Part shown: positions 12,353 to 23,600 of the stretch, piece after piece
How positions within the stretch are numbered: the stretch's first letter is position 1
How the letters are laid out: each line of letters starts with the position of its first letter
DNA from: Neelides folsomi
Taxonomy: Eukaryota; Arthropoda; Collembola; Neelipleona; Neelidae
DNA length: 64,000 bases
Direction: 5' to 3'
Assembly (NCBI GenBank): GCA_034687125.1
Contig: JAQGBZ010000027.1
Coordinates: forward strand, 124,001-188,000
Notes under the pieces: generated by a model
Seen by the model: only the letters and a program-made list of their open reading frames with translations
Told to the model about the DNA's origin: nothing
Database searches by the model: none
Made by a program: the position numbers and the translations under genes

Positions 12353-13634
12353 CCGAAATAGGAAGTGTTTATTACTCTTAATTTTTACCATTTGATCTTA
12401 AATCGTAATTATTATTGTCAAAGTCTTATACTAATGTTGTATTTTTTATATTTTATGTACAAAAATCTATATTATTTACTATATAATTTATAATGTTTTT
12501 TACGATTCCTTTTGAGACGATATCTTATGCATAATTAACCTAATTCTACGTCCCCAATATTAGTCGTATGTTCCAGACCCTTATGGGCCTTAACGTTCAA
12601 AGTACACAAAGGTAATTAATTCCAGCTCCTACAATAAGTTTCTGGCTCAATATTTTAGAAAACTTCAAATACATAAGTTGTTCAGATTTGGATGATTGAA
12701 TTCGATCAGATGTTAATTTGTTTTGAAAGTTCTCCATTACCTTAAAAAACGTCGCAAAGTGGAGGGTTAAACAGCTCCTAGAATTTGGAATCTATCGACT
12801 TTTTCATGCAAGTTTATTGACCAGTCTAATCCGAAATTGATTTTATTTTGATATCAGATTGTGCTTTTTTGAAAAAACCTTTTGTTTAATTGATATTAAC
12901 GAAAATTAAGTATTTGGGTCATAGGAGGACACTGGTGACGAATCAGCGGATGATATTGTAATTCGGGGGGTTTCCGAGGTTTGGGTTGACCCAGTTTTTG
13001 TTGCCTATTTAAGTGGATGTAATGCCGTGTTACAGGATCGGATGTGGCGGCCACCGAGGAGGAACTACCCTCGGATGGACCGGGGACTCAAGCTCCCATA
13101 CCAAACATCTGTACTCTCTTTCTCTGTCTTACTTTGCCTCTCAAATACTCCGAATAAACATATTACAAGAAACGAACTTCATCCTACCACATCATTGACA
13201 TCAAGGGGCCAAATCACACATATTTCATCTCTCATTACTTATTTCACCCTGCTACAACGAACCAGCTTCAACAAAATATTAATGACAATTAAGTATTTGG
13301 GCCGAATATTGGACTTGTAATTATTATAATTATAATAGTGGCATGTGGCATTTCAATTATTGAAATATTGAATGTCTAAATTCAACCTTTTGCACTCGAA
13401 ACCTCTGGAACTTGGGGAGTTGAGGTACAGAAATTGATATCTTTTTTGTTATTCAATCCGTCCAAGTTCATTGGGGTCTAATGAGAATTTGAGAATTATG
13501 AGAGACAAAGTAGTGAGAAGTCAATACGACCTCCAGATTCATCATACGGGTGGGGTAGTTGGATTTTAATTTCTCTCTTAACTCTTCTTCATCTTCAAGT
13601 CTAATTGAGGTTCCTTATTAGAATTAGGGCCAAG
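12353..13634. other. Intergenic region with a direct-repeat-bounded GC-rich block
   Basis: No gene is supported. The stretch 12353-12890 is AT-rich. From about 12893 to 13306 there is a more GC-rich block bounded by an imperfect direct repeat (see the repeat entry). The last 300 bases before 13635 should hold the promoter and 5' UTR of the V-ATPase subunit d gene. Confidence 0.5.
12893..13306. repeat. Block bounded by ~30-base direct repeats; possible transposon/LTR relic
   Basis: The core AATTAAGTATTTGGG occurs at 12904-12918 and again at 13287-13301. Similarity extends for about 30 bases on each copy (12893-12923 and 13276-13306). Between them lies a compositionally different block containing GGGGGG, a TATTTAAG box and an AATAAA. 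This resembles a short LTR or other mobile-element remnant, but no open frame, primer-binding site or terminal TG...CA could be confirmed. Confidence 0.35.
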
Positions 13635-15204
13635 ATGAAGGGCTCAATTTTTAACATTGATAGTGGTTACCTTGAAGGCCTCTGTAGAGGCTTCAAATCT
13701 GGGATTCTCACTCAGAATGACTATTTGAATCTAGTCCAGTGTGAAACTATCGAAGGTAAAAATAAATAATATTGCTCATTTGAACACACCCATTTTCACC
13801 AGATGAAGATGAATAATTCCACTGTCTTTTACCTTTACCATCATTTTTTTCCTTTTTCATATCTAATTCGATTCATTATTTTCAGATTTGAAGTTGCACC
13901 TTGCTGGGACAGATTATGGAAACTTTTTGGCCAACGAACCCAGCCCCATCGCTGTTTCAACTCTTGATGACAAATTGAGAGAGAAAGTCGTTGCTGAGTT
14001 TATGCACATGAGATGCCATGCAGTTGAACCTTTGTCAACATTCCTTGATTTTATCACGTAAAGATCGATACCATTTTCACATCATTTTATTAATTTATTA
14101 TGCCTCATGAATTAAAATAGATTAATATATTTAATAATAAAAAGTATTTTAATAAATAGTTTGTGTATAATCCGATACAGGTATAGCTACATGATCGACA
14201 ATATCGTACTCCTCATCACTGGATCTTTACATCAGCGGCCGTTGCAGGAGCTCCTTCCCAAGTGTCATCCTCTTGGGTCTTTTGAGCAGATGGAGGCCAT
14301 TCACATTGCAACGACACCAGCTGAATTGTACAATGCCGTACTAGTTGATACTCCTTTAGGTAAAAGTCCTATTTAGCAAATTATGCAGAAACAAAATAGT
14401 CAGTATGAGATTGATTTTAACATTCTATGAATCTGTTTAGCTCCATTTTTTGTGGACTGCATCAGTGAAGCAGATCTTGATGAGATGAACGTCGAGTTGA
14501 TTCGAAACACCTTGTACAAAGCCTACCTTGAAGCTTTTTATGAGTTTTGTACAACACAATTAGACGGAGAGACCGCCGAAGTCATGTGCGAAATTTTAGC
14601 TGTAAGTCATTTTAATTGTTTTCTATAAATATAAGTGCAACTTGTGCATTTGTGCATACATAAACTTATTATTATTCATTAGTTTGAGGCGGATCGTCGT
14701 GCTATTATTATCACCATAAACTCATTCGATACTGAACTGACCAAAGAAGATCGGGCCAGGTTGTTTCCCAAATGTGGGAAATTGTATCCAGATGGACTCG
14801 CCGCTTTGGCAAGAGCTGATGACTATGAGCAAGTCAGAAGTGTGGCTGAGTATTATGCCGAGTATCAGCAGCTCTTTGCTTCTTCTGGAAATGCACCAGA
14901 AGACAAAACTTTGGAAGATCGCTTCTTCGAATATGAGGTTTGTAAATATCTTTTATTACGCTATTTATTGCACTAACTAGATATTAACTATTATTATTAC
15001 ACTATAATTTATTGTGTTATTAAATAATTTTTAAAATTATAGGTGAAGCTGAATGTGAACGCGTTTCTTCGCCAATTTCACTTTGGAGTGTTCTACGCTT
15101 ACTTGAAGCTGAAGGAACAAGAGTGCAGAAACATTGTTTGGATCGCCGAATGCGTGGCTCAACGTCATCGGGCCAAAATTGATAATTACATTCCAATCCT
15201 TTAA
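13635..15204 (+). CDS. ATP6V0D1: V-type proton ATPase subunit d, 6 coding exons
   Basis: Subunit d sits on the cytoplasmic face of the membrane V0 sector and couples the V1 rotor stalk to the c-ring of the proton pump of endosomes, lysosomes and some plasma membranes (family knowledge). Exons are 13635-13755, 13886-14057, 14181-14359, 14441-14601, 14683-14937 and 15043-15204, giving 349 residues against about 350 in animals. Diagnostic stretches are [100 protein letters not shown] and the C-terminus [13 protein letters not shown]. Every intron is GT-AG, 80-131 nt long. The poly(A) signal AATAAA is at 15432. It is convergent with the next gene. Confidence 0.97.
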
Positions 15205-15615
15205 AAATCTCAATTCAGCTGATGAAGAGATTGTGGATGGTATCAGATTAATTACTCCAGTTTCACTTCCTCCATTCCATGCATTCATTATTAGCTTTGA
15301 ATCCTCATGCAAAAGTGTTTAAAGTAGTCGCATTAAATTTAAATGTGATAGGCATCCAATCATCATCGTTTAATTATTATTTTCGTGTGTACTTAAACAT
15401 GTTATTATTGTAATCATCCGTAGTAGAAATGAATAAATGTATAAATCATAATGTAAAAGATTTGTGTTTATTCATTCTATTCGAATTTTCAACTTGAGCA
15501 TATCAATATAAGAATTAAACTATAATTAACATTGAGAATTCTGAACGCCAATTTAGCTAACAATGGATCGTATAAAATGGAATTATGCGAGGAACGCTTT
15601 TAAAAAGAATACATT
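15205..15615. other. Convergent 3' ends of V-ATPase d and the unknown minus-strand gene
   Basis: Holds AATAAA at 15432-15437 for the plus-strand gene and TTTATT at 15468-15473, a minus-strand AATAAA, for the opposite gene. The signals point towards each other, so the 3' UTRs probably meet or overlap. No other gene is seen. Confidence 0.6.
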
Positions 15616-18235
15616 TTAAAGAGTGCTGGGATTGCTAATAAGAATTGGAAGCTGAGGTTGGAATGGGAGATACGTGACAAAAAGAGTTGTGAAGCTGTTT
15701 CGAAGAGCTCCAGGTGCAATTTGCTCCACATGGAGAAGCTGCCAAACCTTCTCACGATAGTCCAACTAAAATTAAATGAAAACAATAAATTATAATTTAT
15801 ATGAATTTTTATATATTTTTATAATTTATGAATTAAATATAATTTTACATAAACTTGGACGACGGTTCCCCAATGTTGTTTCCGCAAACATTCGCAAATA
15901 TTTCTGAGGAGAATTCCATCGTTGTAACGGATCATGAGCTTCAATTTTCCAATTTGTTCTGGAAGCACAAACGGTTGATAGATCTTTCGAGCTTCTCTTA
16001 TGATCCAATTCAATTCAGCTCCCTTGTTGAGTTCTGAAAATAAAATTAAATAGTCATAAAAATGGAATTTAATGTTGAATGATATGTTAATGGACTATGG
16101 ATGATGATTATACTTGGCCATTTCTTTCGTTGAATTTCTTCTTCATCAATATCTTCCTCCAACTTGTCAAGGAATGTATCGCTCATATGAATGATGAACT
16201 GAACGTCTGGCAAAAGGGCAAGTACGTCGCCCTTTGATGCAAGATACACAAGGGCTTCCTGATATTAAGAGAGAAATTTTAGCATTAATTTGAAGACGAC
16301 AAAACCAACAAGTTTTATTTGATTGATTTCAAGATTCAATCATATTTAACATCAACCATAATATTACCTTGATTCTCCTCCGATTTTCAACTATTCTGAT
16401 TGGGCCATTTTTATCTTTTGGGGTTTCGAGGAACAAATGAAGAGCTTGACTCTGAATAAAAATTTTATTAAAAAACTTTCTAAAAAACAAGTTGAGTATT
16501 GTATCAATAGATTATCTCTTCTGTCACAGTGGTTAATCTAAAAAAATTACCGTTGGAACTTTTCTCTTTCTTCCATCAAATTCCGTTTTCTCAATGTTCA
16601 TCCACCGACGGGTAACAAAAGGAACGTTGGCCAAATACGGTGACACTTTTGGAACTAGAGGTGGAGGACAATCCCAAGCAGCCCATCCCCTTTCTAATAC
16701 GAAAAATATTTAATATTTAACGGTCCATTTATAAGTTAATATTAAGTAAGTTCATTAACAATATGTTAATGAATAATAATGTGTTAATTCTTACTTTTCA
16801 TTCCAGGAGTATCCGGATATAGACATCTTGTCTTCAACTTTTCTATTTCTTTTTTCCTTGTCCTCGGAATGATGGTGAAATAGAGCTTATTGAATTCCTT
16901 AATACTCGAGTACATCTGGGTAATTAGAAGACCAGAGTAGAAAAGTTTCTCCCTACGACTATACCCAGTTGAGTCAAATTCAGGAACAGCTATGTAAAAT
17001 GAACAAAATCAATCAATAAATTATCTGTAACAAATAAGATACAAATTAAATAAGGCAAAATAAATAATACTTTAATTTGAAGTTTAATATTTTTATTGTT
17101 TTCACTTTGAGTTAAATATTATGTAAACGTAAATTGGTATTTACTTTCTTCTGAATGCACGCGTTCTGGATACTCATCTGCTCCTTCTCCATCAAATTCG
17201 GTATAGTCCATTTTTTTACAACCACCCTCACGATCAGGATCTAAAATACTTTTAATCATAAACTGGATAGTTCAAGCAAAGTATTTAATTACACAAGATA
17301 AATTCGGATATCAAAATATCAATTAAGATTAATAAGAGGATATAAATTAATGTTTAAAATGCTTTAAACTTGCCTTTTCTTAAATAACCAAATCTTTTGG
17401 CATAACTTGGGTTCCCCATAATGAACATGAAATGAGGGAATGAGTGACCTCCTCTACAATTTGGAGGAATTGCTTCAAGAACATTGCAAACTTCTTCACG
17501 CACAATAGGGATTCCCAACTTGTCCCTGATAATTCGGTGAAGTTCGTTGATGATATAACGAGTTGTGGGCTCTCCTTCTTCTCCTTCATAATAATGACTA
17601 TATTCGGAAGTCGGAACGTGTGTCTTTATAACTTCTTTTATGCCCAAAATCGCATTCAACTATAATAGATTTAAATCTCAATAGTAAAGACTTTGTTAAT
17701 CTGTAATCGATATTAATTTTAAAAAATTAGTTACATTGCGAGGTTTTAGCTCAATGAGCCATCCAGGTACAATTGGTTTCCTGCTTTGAACCCTCAATCC
17801 TCGAACAATCCCTCCCCTTGTATTACTGTCATATTCAACTAAAAAGTATAGGAGTTGTCAATTGAGTCATTCACATATTGTTTGGTTAATTTTTATCAAT
17901 TAATTTACTTACGGTATTTGCCGTATTTATCAGGATTTCTGAAATAGAAGGGCAATGTCAAGTTTCTAGGTGGTGGGTCGAGTGGGTAAACTTTGGATGA
18001 CGAACGACGAGGAGCGTACAAATATTCATCATCCCTTTTCGACCCTCGGCCTCTTCGAGTTTCTGGACGTTCTCCATATGTTGGTGCTGCCTGATTTTAT
18101 ATAAAAGCACAATTAGATTATTATTGAACAATTGCGTTATATTGTTATGCTTGTCTTGAATATTATTAAAATGGAACAATGTGTCAGTAAGAAAAGAATA
18201 TATTAAATAATGTAGATTTATGCTTTGCTTACCAT
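15616..18235 (-). CDS. Unrecognised conserved-looking protein, 11 exons, 520 residues
   Basis: Not recognised. Exons on the minus strand: 18235-18233 (ATG only), 18090-17913, 17838-17735, 17659-17374, 17240-17145, 16989-16795, 16693-16551, 16451-16368, 16258-16114, 16033-15855 and 15765-15616. They sum to 1563 nt, all phases match, and the frame ends at TAA. Ten consecutive in-phase junctions make it a real gene. The N-terminus is basic (ERPETRRGRGSKRD). The middle has LNAILGIKEVIKTHVPTSEY, SFPHFMFIMGNPSYAKRFG and REKLFYSGLLITQMYSSIKE; a C-terminal part includes WIIREARKIYQPFVLP and ends PILISNPSTL. No signal peptide or membrane segment is apparent, so a soluble intracellular protein is likely. 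One intron (17373-17241) is GC-AG. The initiator exon is inferred from an ATG directly before a GTAAGC donor. Confidence 0.7.
17241..17373 (-). other. GC-AG intron
   Basis: The donor reads AAAAG|GCAAGT on the minus strand, which matches the consensus of the minor class of GC-AG introns spliced by the major spliceosome. Using it keeps phase 1 into the next exon (KD-PDREGG). The nearest GT in the area would leave the downstream exon out of frame or meet a stop. Confidence 0.7.
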
Positions 18236-19247
18236 TCTGATTCCAACAATCCACTTCCAATTTTCATTTATAAATTTCACTTATAATTTTGTCTTAAAAG
18301 ATTAATTTTAGCTAATTTATTAAACTAATAATTTTGAGAGAATAAAATTTAATTAAAATAATGATTTTTATTTTAAAATATAAGCGAATGTTGGTTTACG
18401 AATTTGGAACTAACCATGACAAATAAAAGTGAGTGCTTAATTTTAAGTCGAATCATATTCTTGGGAATTGGCCTCATTCAATACAGCATAAATAAAAATA
18501 CAAAGACTTTAGATTGTTATAATATTTTATTTTTTTAATAAATGGTATTAAAATGTTTACAGTATTCGATTATTTGATAAATGTAATAGGTAGTTGTGTA
18601 GAGTAGATAAATTCTAAGATAAGAGTGTGTGGATGACTTGGATGAAGGTACAAATTCATAAAAGTGAATGTCAGGTAGGTAGAATTCACTGTACGATGAA
18701 ACTTTATATTTAATTAATTCGAACAAGATTATCTAAATAATAGTATATAATATGTAATATACCTCTAACAAGTGTTGTAAAATAAATCTGGATTTACTTC
18801 TATACCTTAATCTAATTACAACAATATCTTATGAGATATAATATCTTATGAGAAAAACATTGATTGATTTCACAATAAAAAAGTATAGCTAAAAGGCTAA
18901 AAGTCACAAGCAAAAATGAGAAGCTTATTTCCTGTAAGATATTATTCATTTAAAATTATGAACAAATAGATGAACATCGAAATACACTGAAAATTAAAGA
19001 AAAGTCTGTATAATATTATTATTAGGTTAGGTCTCTATCTAGTCGATACAACACAATTGATCAATGATTCATAAGAATTCACAACTTATAAAAATAGGCC
19101 TAAAAGAATTTATTGGCAGTAAAAATGATTAATTATTAGGTATTACTTGTAAAGTAAATAATTAATTTCATAATATCGGTCTGTTAAATACATTATAAAA
19201 AATCTTTCAGTCGAACGGATTTAAACAAGCCATGAAAATTAGTAAAC
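18236..19247. other. Intergenic region between the unknown gene and RNF146
   Basis: About 1 kb, very AT-rich, between two minus-strand genes. It should contain the promoter of the unknown gene and the 3' UTR of RNF146. A direct duplication of ATATCTTATGAGA lies around 18826-18856. A minus-strand 63-codon frame at 18535-18726 has no splice or homology support and I regard it as chance. Confidence 0.4.
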
Positions 19248-20597
19248 TTACAGAATTTCGTCTCTGACGGAATGATTGAAATCGAGCGTGATTCGGAGGC
19301 TTGGGGCGCCTTGGCCAACAAGGACGCAAGTACGATTGATACCACTTCGGGGCCTATTCACTTCAATTTCAACATCCCCAAACTGACGATTGGCAGGAGC
19401 AACAGGAATTGGACTAGTAGGATTTGAAACATTGTTATTTGACGTGGCCGAAGTTACAGGTTGATTCCCCCCAGGGCTTGCACCATTTCTTGAGCTCGGA
19501 GGAGGAGTTGGATTCACACTTGAATTTGACCTGTCTGACCTACTCGTTGGAGCTCTTGCCCCATCCCGTGGTTCATCTTCATCTTCATCGGAGGAGTCAG
19601 ACGATTCGAGATTCTCTTCTTCTTCTCCCAACTCCATGTCGTCGTCGTCATCATCTTCCTCGAATTCTTCTTCGTCCTCTTCTTCTTCCACTTCGTCATT
19701 ATCATCATCATCAGAGCTATAAATGACAATGTCAACAGAATCGGTTCCTTGGCCTTGAACTGAAACAGTAACGGTTCCACTGGTTTGATTTCCCCCCGAT
19801 ATTGACAGTCCTTGGCCTCCAGGATTCAAATGAATTGTAGAACCAAGGTTCCTTCCAGATCCTCGTCCCGAACGTCTTCGTCCTCGTCGGCTACCATTGT
19901 CAGGTGGAATGTTTGGCGGCGCTTGTTGACCTGGTTGGAGAATACGGAGGCCAGCAATTCCTCGTTTCTCGGCTGTTGGAACGTCTCTTTTGATTCTCCT
20001 CGACATTGGCCGATTCCCAACCCGATATTGCAACATTTGGGTAAAATCAATTTCGTATAAATGGCCAGCAATGAGGAGTTGTGTTGTAGTGAGTTTGGCT
20101 TCGTAGGCTCTTTCTAATTCGGCCATGGTTCTTTCTTCATATTGCCACCAGCCTGTTTATTTATATATTATTTTAATTATTATAAAATAAATTATAAGAT
20201 AGTAAAATGATTGATTTTATTTTAATAGTCAAATATGATATAGCTATTTCATAATTTGCAAAATAATAAAGAAATGGAAATTACCTCCACTCCTTGATTC
20301 GTAAAACCATTGATGTTCGCCACAAAGTTTGGGATCTTTGTAAAGTTGACTTATATCTTTGAGTCTCGGGTGAGTGAGAACATTCGAAGGAATATTTGAT
20401 CGACAAATGGCGCAGCGACTTTGTCCTCCTTGCATCGCCACTCCTTTGATGCAGAGGAAACAGAAGATATGAGTGCAGGGCAGTTCAACTGGATGAACAC
20501 AAGGTTGAAGACAAATAGGGCAGTCGAGGTTCGTGCTTGACACCTCATCTTCTTGACCTCTTGATTCATCCCCATCGCGTACTTTTGCTTCGGCCAT
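19248..20597 (-). CDS. RNF146: E3 ubiquitin ligase RNF146 (Iduna), RING + WWE
   Basis: RNF146 recognises poly(ADP-ribose) through its WWE domain and ubiquitinates PARylated targets such as axin (family knowledge). Two coding exons, 20597-20285 and 20152-19248, join in phase 1 to give 405 residues. The RING-HC domain at about residues 27-67 reads CPICLQPCVHPVELPC, then HIFCFLCIKG, then RCAICR. The WWE domain follows at about 85-160: WFYESRSGGWWQYEERT spans the splice site, then ERAYEAKLTTTQLLIAGHLYEIDF and MLQYR...RRIKRD. The C-terminal half is low complexity, with a long Asp/Glu tract near residues 255-300 and Ser/Pro/Asn-rich sequence, as in vertebrate RNF146. The start is set by ATG at 20597, which follows a probable 5' UTR intron acceptor (TTTATAG, exon from 20605). 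The stop overlaps a strong donor motif. Confidence 0.93.
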
Positions 20598-20605
20598 TAC
20601 AAGAT

Positions 20606-23600
20606 CTATAAATAAAGGAGTATGACGTATGAACTTCAATGTCCTACTCAAACATTCGTGATTATGATTACAATGAACGGTAATTAATTTATAATCTAAT
20701 TATAAAATGTCAACATTTGATCTAATTTGATTGTCTGTCTACTTGTTTATAAATGTTATAAGTGTGAATAGCATAATGTTTATGTTTATCTTACCTCAAT
20801 TAGTGTTAAAAATTAAGATAAAAGATGATGAAATCCGAATTTTTCATTATTTTTCGATTTTTATGTTCTCCTTTTACGTTCTCGTCTCAATGGATCTTAT
20901 CTTGATAGTGAAAGATTCGGGCTGGATTTAGTTAAATGTAAAGCCTGCACATATTTTCCCATCACATCACACGAATTTCTTCATGCGGCTACTACAAATG
21001 TTGCTTATATCCCCATTTGAGTTAATGTGAGAGACACGGGATGGATCGGGGATGAAACGGATGATCAAAATGTTCATTATCATTAGATAGAGACTATGTA
21101 GATCTAACTCTACGTATCTGTATAACTATCCGACCTTAAATAAGACGTCGGCGGTGGCACTATATAATATTACTTGATAAAAATAAGTCAAAATGAACGG
21201 AAGGTGTTGTGTAACTTTTTTTAGCCTTGTATTGACATAAAAATCATGAAGGATTTGTGAAAATTTCGTATACATTTTTATTCACGAAATGTATATAATT
21301 ATTATAAATTCAATGATTTGAATGCTAAACTCACAAGCAATTGCGAGTTGAGAATTTTAAAAGAATTGAAGGAAACGCTCTGTAATTGTGTTTGTTTTAT
21401 TGTTTTATTTCTTACGCGTGTTTAATAAGAAGTGTGCACAATAATACGACAGTGAATTCAGTTTATTGTTAATAAATGTGCTTTTTTTACTTTGTATAAA
21501 GGTTAAGAATATAATAATTAGTTTAATACAAGTATTTAAGCGAGTTAAAAATCATAGAACGTTTAATGATACAAATCAGTGACTGATGTTTGGTGTAAAC
21601 TCACAATTATAATTGCGTTTTTGTGTGTGTCTTTGAATTGTAATTTATTTAAATGATTTTATTCACATATGAACCTTTTTATTGCCCTTTTAAGTCGCGA
21701 AACTTGCATGCAAATGAAGAAGAACAATGGTTTGTAATCACTTTCATTTTATTCAATCAACTCACGTTGTTTTTTAATCATAATTATATCGGTAATTAGC
21801 ACAAAATCAAACTATAAACATATATCTCGTAGAGAGTAAAGGCAATAACATGAGAGAAAAATACATACATAATGGATCATCTATCATACAAAGAATAGGG
21901 AGGCTATAGGGAGAATTTCGTCCTATTTAATAGGAGCAGACTTATGGCATTTAAGGGTCGAGAACGTATCATAATTAATGTAAATGATTATGTAAAGTTA
22001 ATAAATGTGTCCGTTGAATGTTCTCCCTTTAATCTCATAAGCGAAATGGAGAGGAGTCTTCATGCTTGAGAGAGCGAACGTGTTACATCAACCAAGGAAT
22101 CAATCACTAGAACAAAAAGCAATGTCTTCTCGCTTCATCGACCATTTTATTATAAATAAAAGGTTAACTAACATATCATCATTATTTCATCTTCAATTGA
22201 ACGTCAAGCCTTATTCAACTTCCTCTCTATACAATTCAACTAGTCCTTTCGTTTTGTTTGAATAATAGCTAAAGGATTAATTGCCCTCATTACTCTCTTC
22301 GATTCTTCTTAAGGCCTTATTCCTTTTCATCCCCCTCTCTTTTATTTATTCTGTACAAGTCGTATTTGGAGATGGTCATCGATATTCAAATCCTTAAATT
22401 CTGCAATTAACCCTCTTTAAAAGAACCTTACGTCAGAGCAGGCTGGTCGTTGATAATTAATTTACTCCTATGTATATACTCGTGAGGTCTGAATGCCAAA
22501 CCACTTACGGCTCCCATGAATAGGGAGAGAGATGTCAGGGAGAATTGAGTCATTAAGGAAATAAGTTTAATAATTTTTTCATAATTGCCCACTCATTAGT
22601 ATTAGGGGAGAATATTAAATTGCGAACGGGACGTGGCGGCTTCTAATGGAGTATTTTGCTTAATGGTCTTCGCAATTAGTATTAAATATTACCCAAATGT
22701 GAATCCAATATAGTAATAAGAAGTAAGTAAAAAATTACAAGTTCACGGGAGACCTTCAGTTCTCTCCTTTTCCTCCTCTCTCTTAAATTAAACTATTAGA
22801 GAAGTAGTAACAGAATGATATTAAGATTCGGAAATCTCATCCATTAAATCTATTTAGTCCTTCTTCAGCTCTCTCATTTTATCTCCCACCCATCTCACTC
22901 AAGTTACAATCCACACAATTTGTATTTATTCCTTGCTAACTATGTTTATAATGTATGTAACTACCTTATTTACTTTTATTACTTCTCCATTAACTGAATG
23001 GATTGAGCAAACTTCATTGCATGAAATTACAATTACATTAAACTCCCTTATAAAGTGAAAACCCCATTGGCATCATCACATTGTGTCAATTACAAAACTA
23101 AATATTTAAATTAAAATTCTCTCGGCCAAACGTCTCCTTTTCCTCATCAATCCCTCATGAATCTCTGTCAAGGGAGTCGAGGGCGCTGTGGCAAAGGAGA
23201 CACGATTTCGCCTATAGTAATACAAATAATAAAAATGTCCCCTCTAATTCACCATTGATGGAACCATAAAAGTTCATTAAACAAGTTAATACATTAAGCA
23301 CGTCCCAACGAACACGGCGTAGAACAAGATCAAAGTGACTACAATTACACTTATCCTACGTGCTCACCATTGACCATTGGATTCCTATAATTCAGAGTCG
23401 CCAATTTTTTTTATTTCATTATGATACAACGAGGGTCGAGTCAATGTCAAACAGCGAAAGTGATTAAGAATATGCAAAAGACTTCAATGTTCCAAATCTT
23501 CCATCGAGTTACGACGAATAATGTTAGAAGATAATGAAAATGAGAAGTCATTCTTTCTCTCACAGACGCACTCACTTTGGGCCTTTTGTCTGAGTACAAA

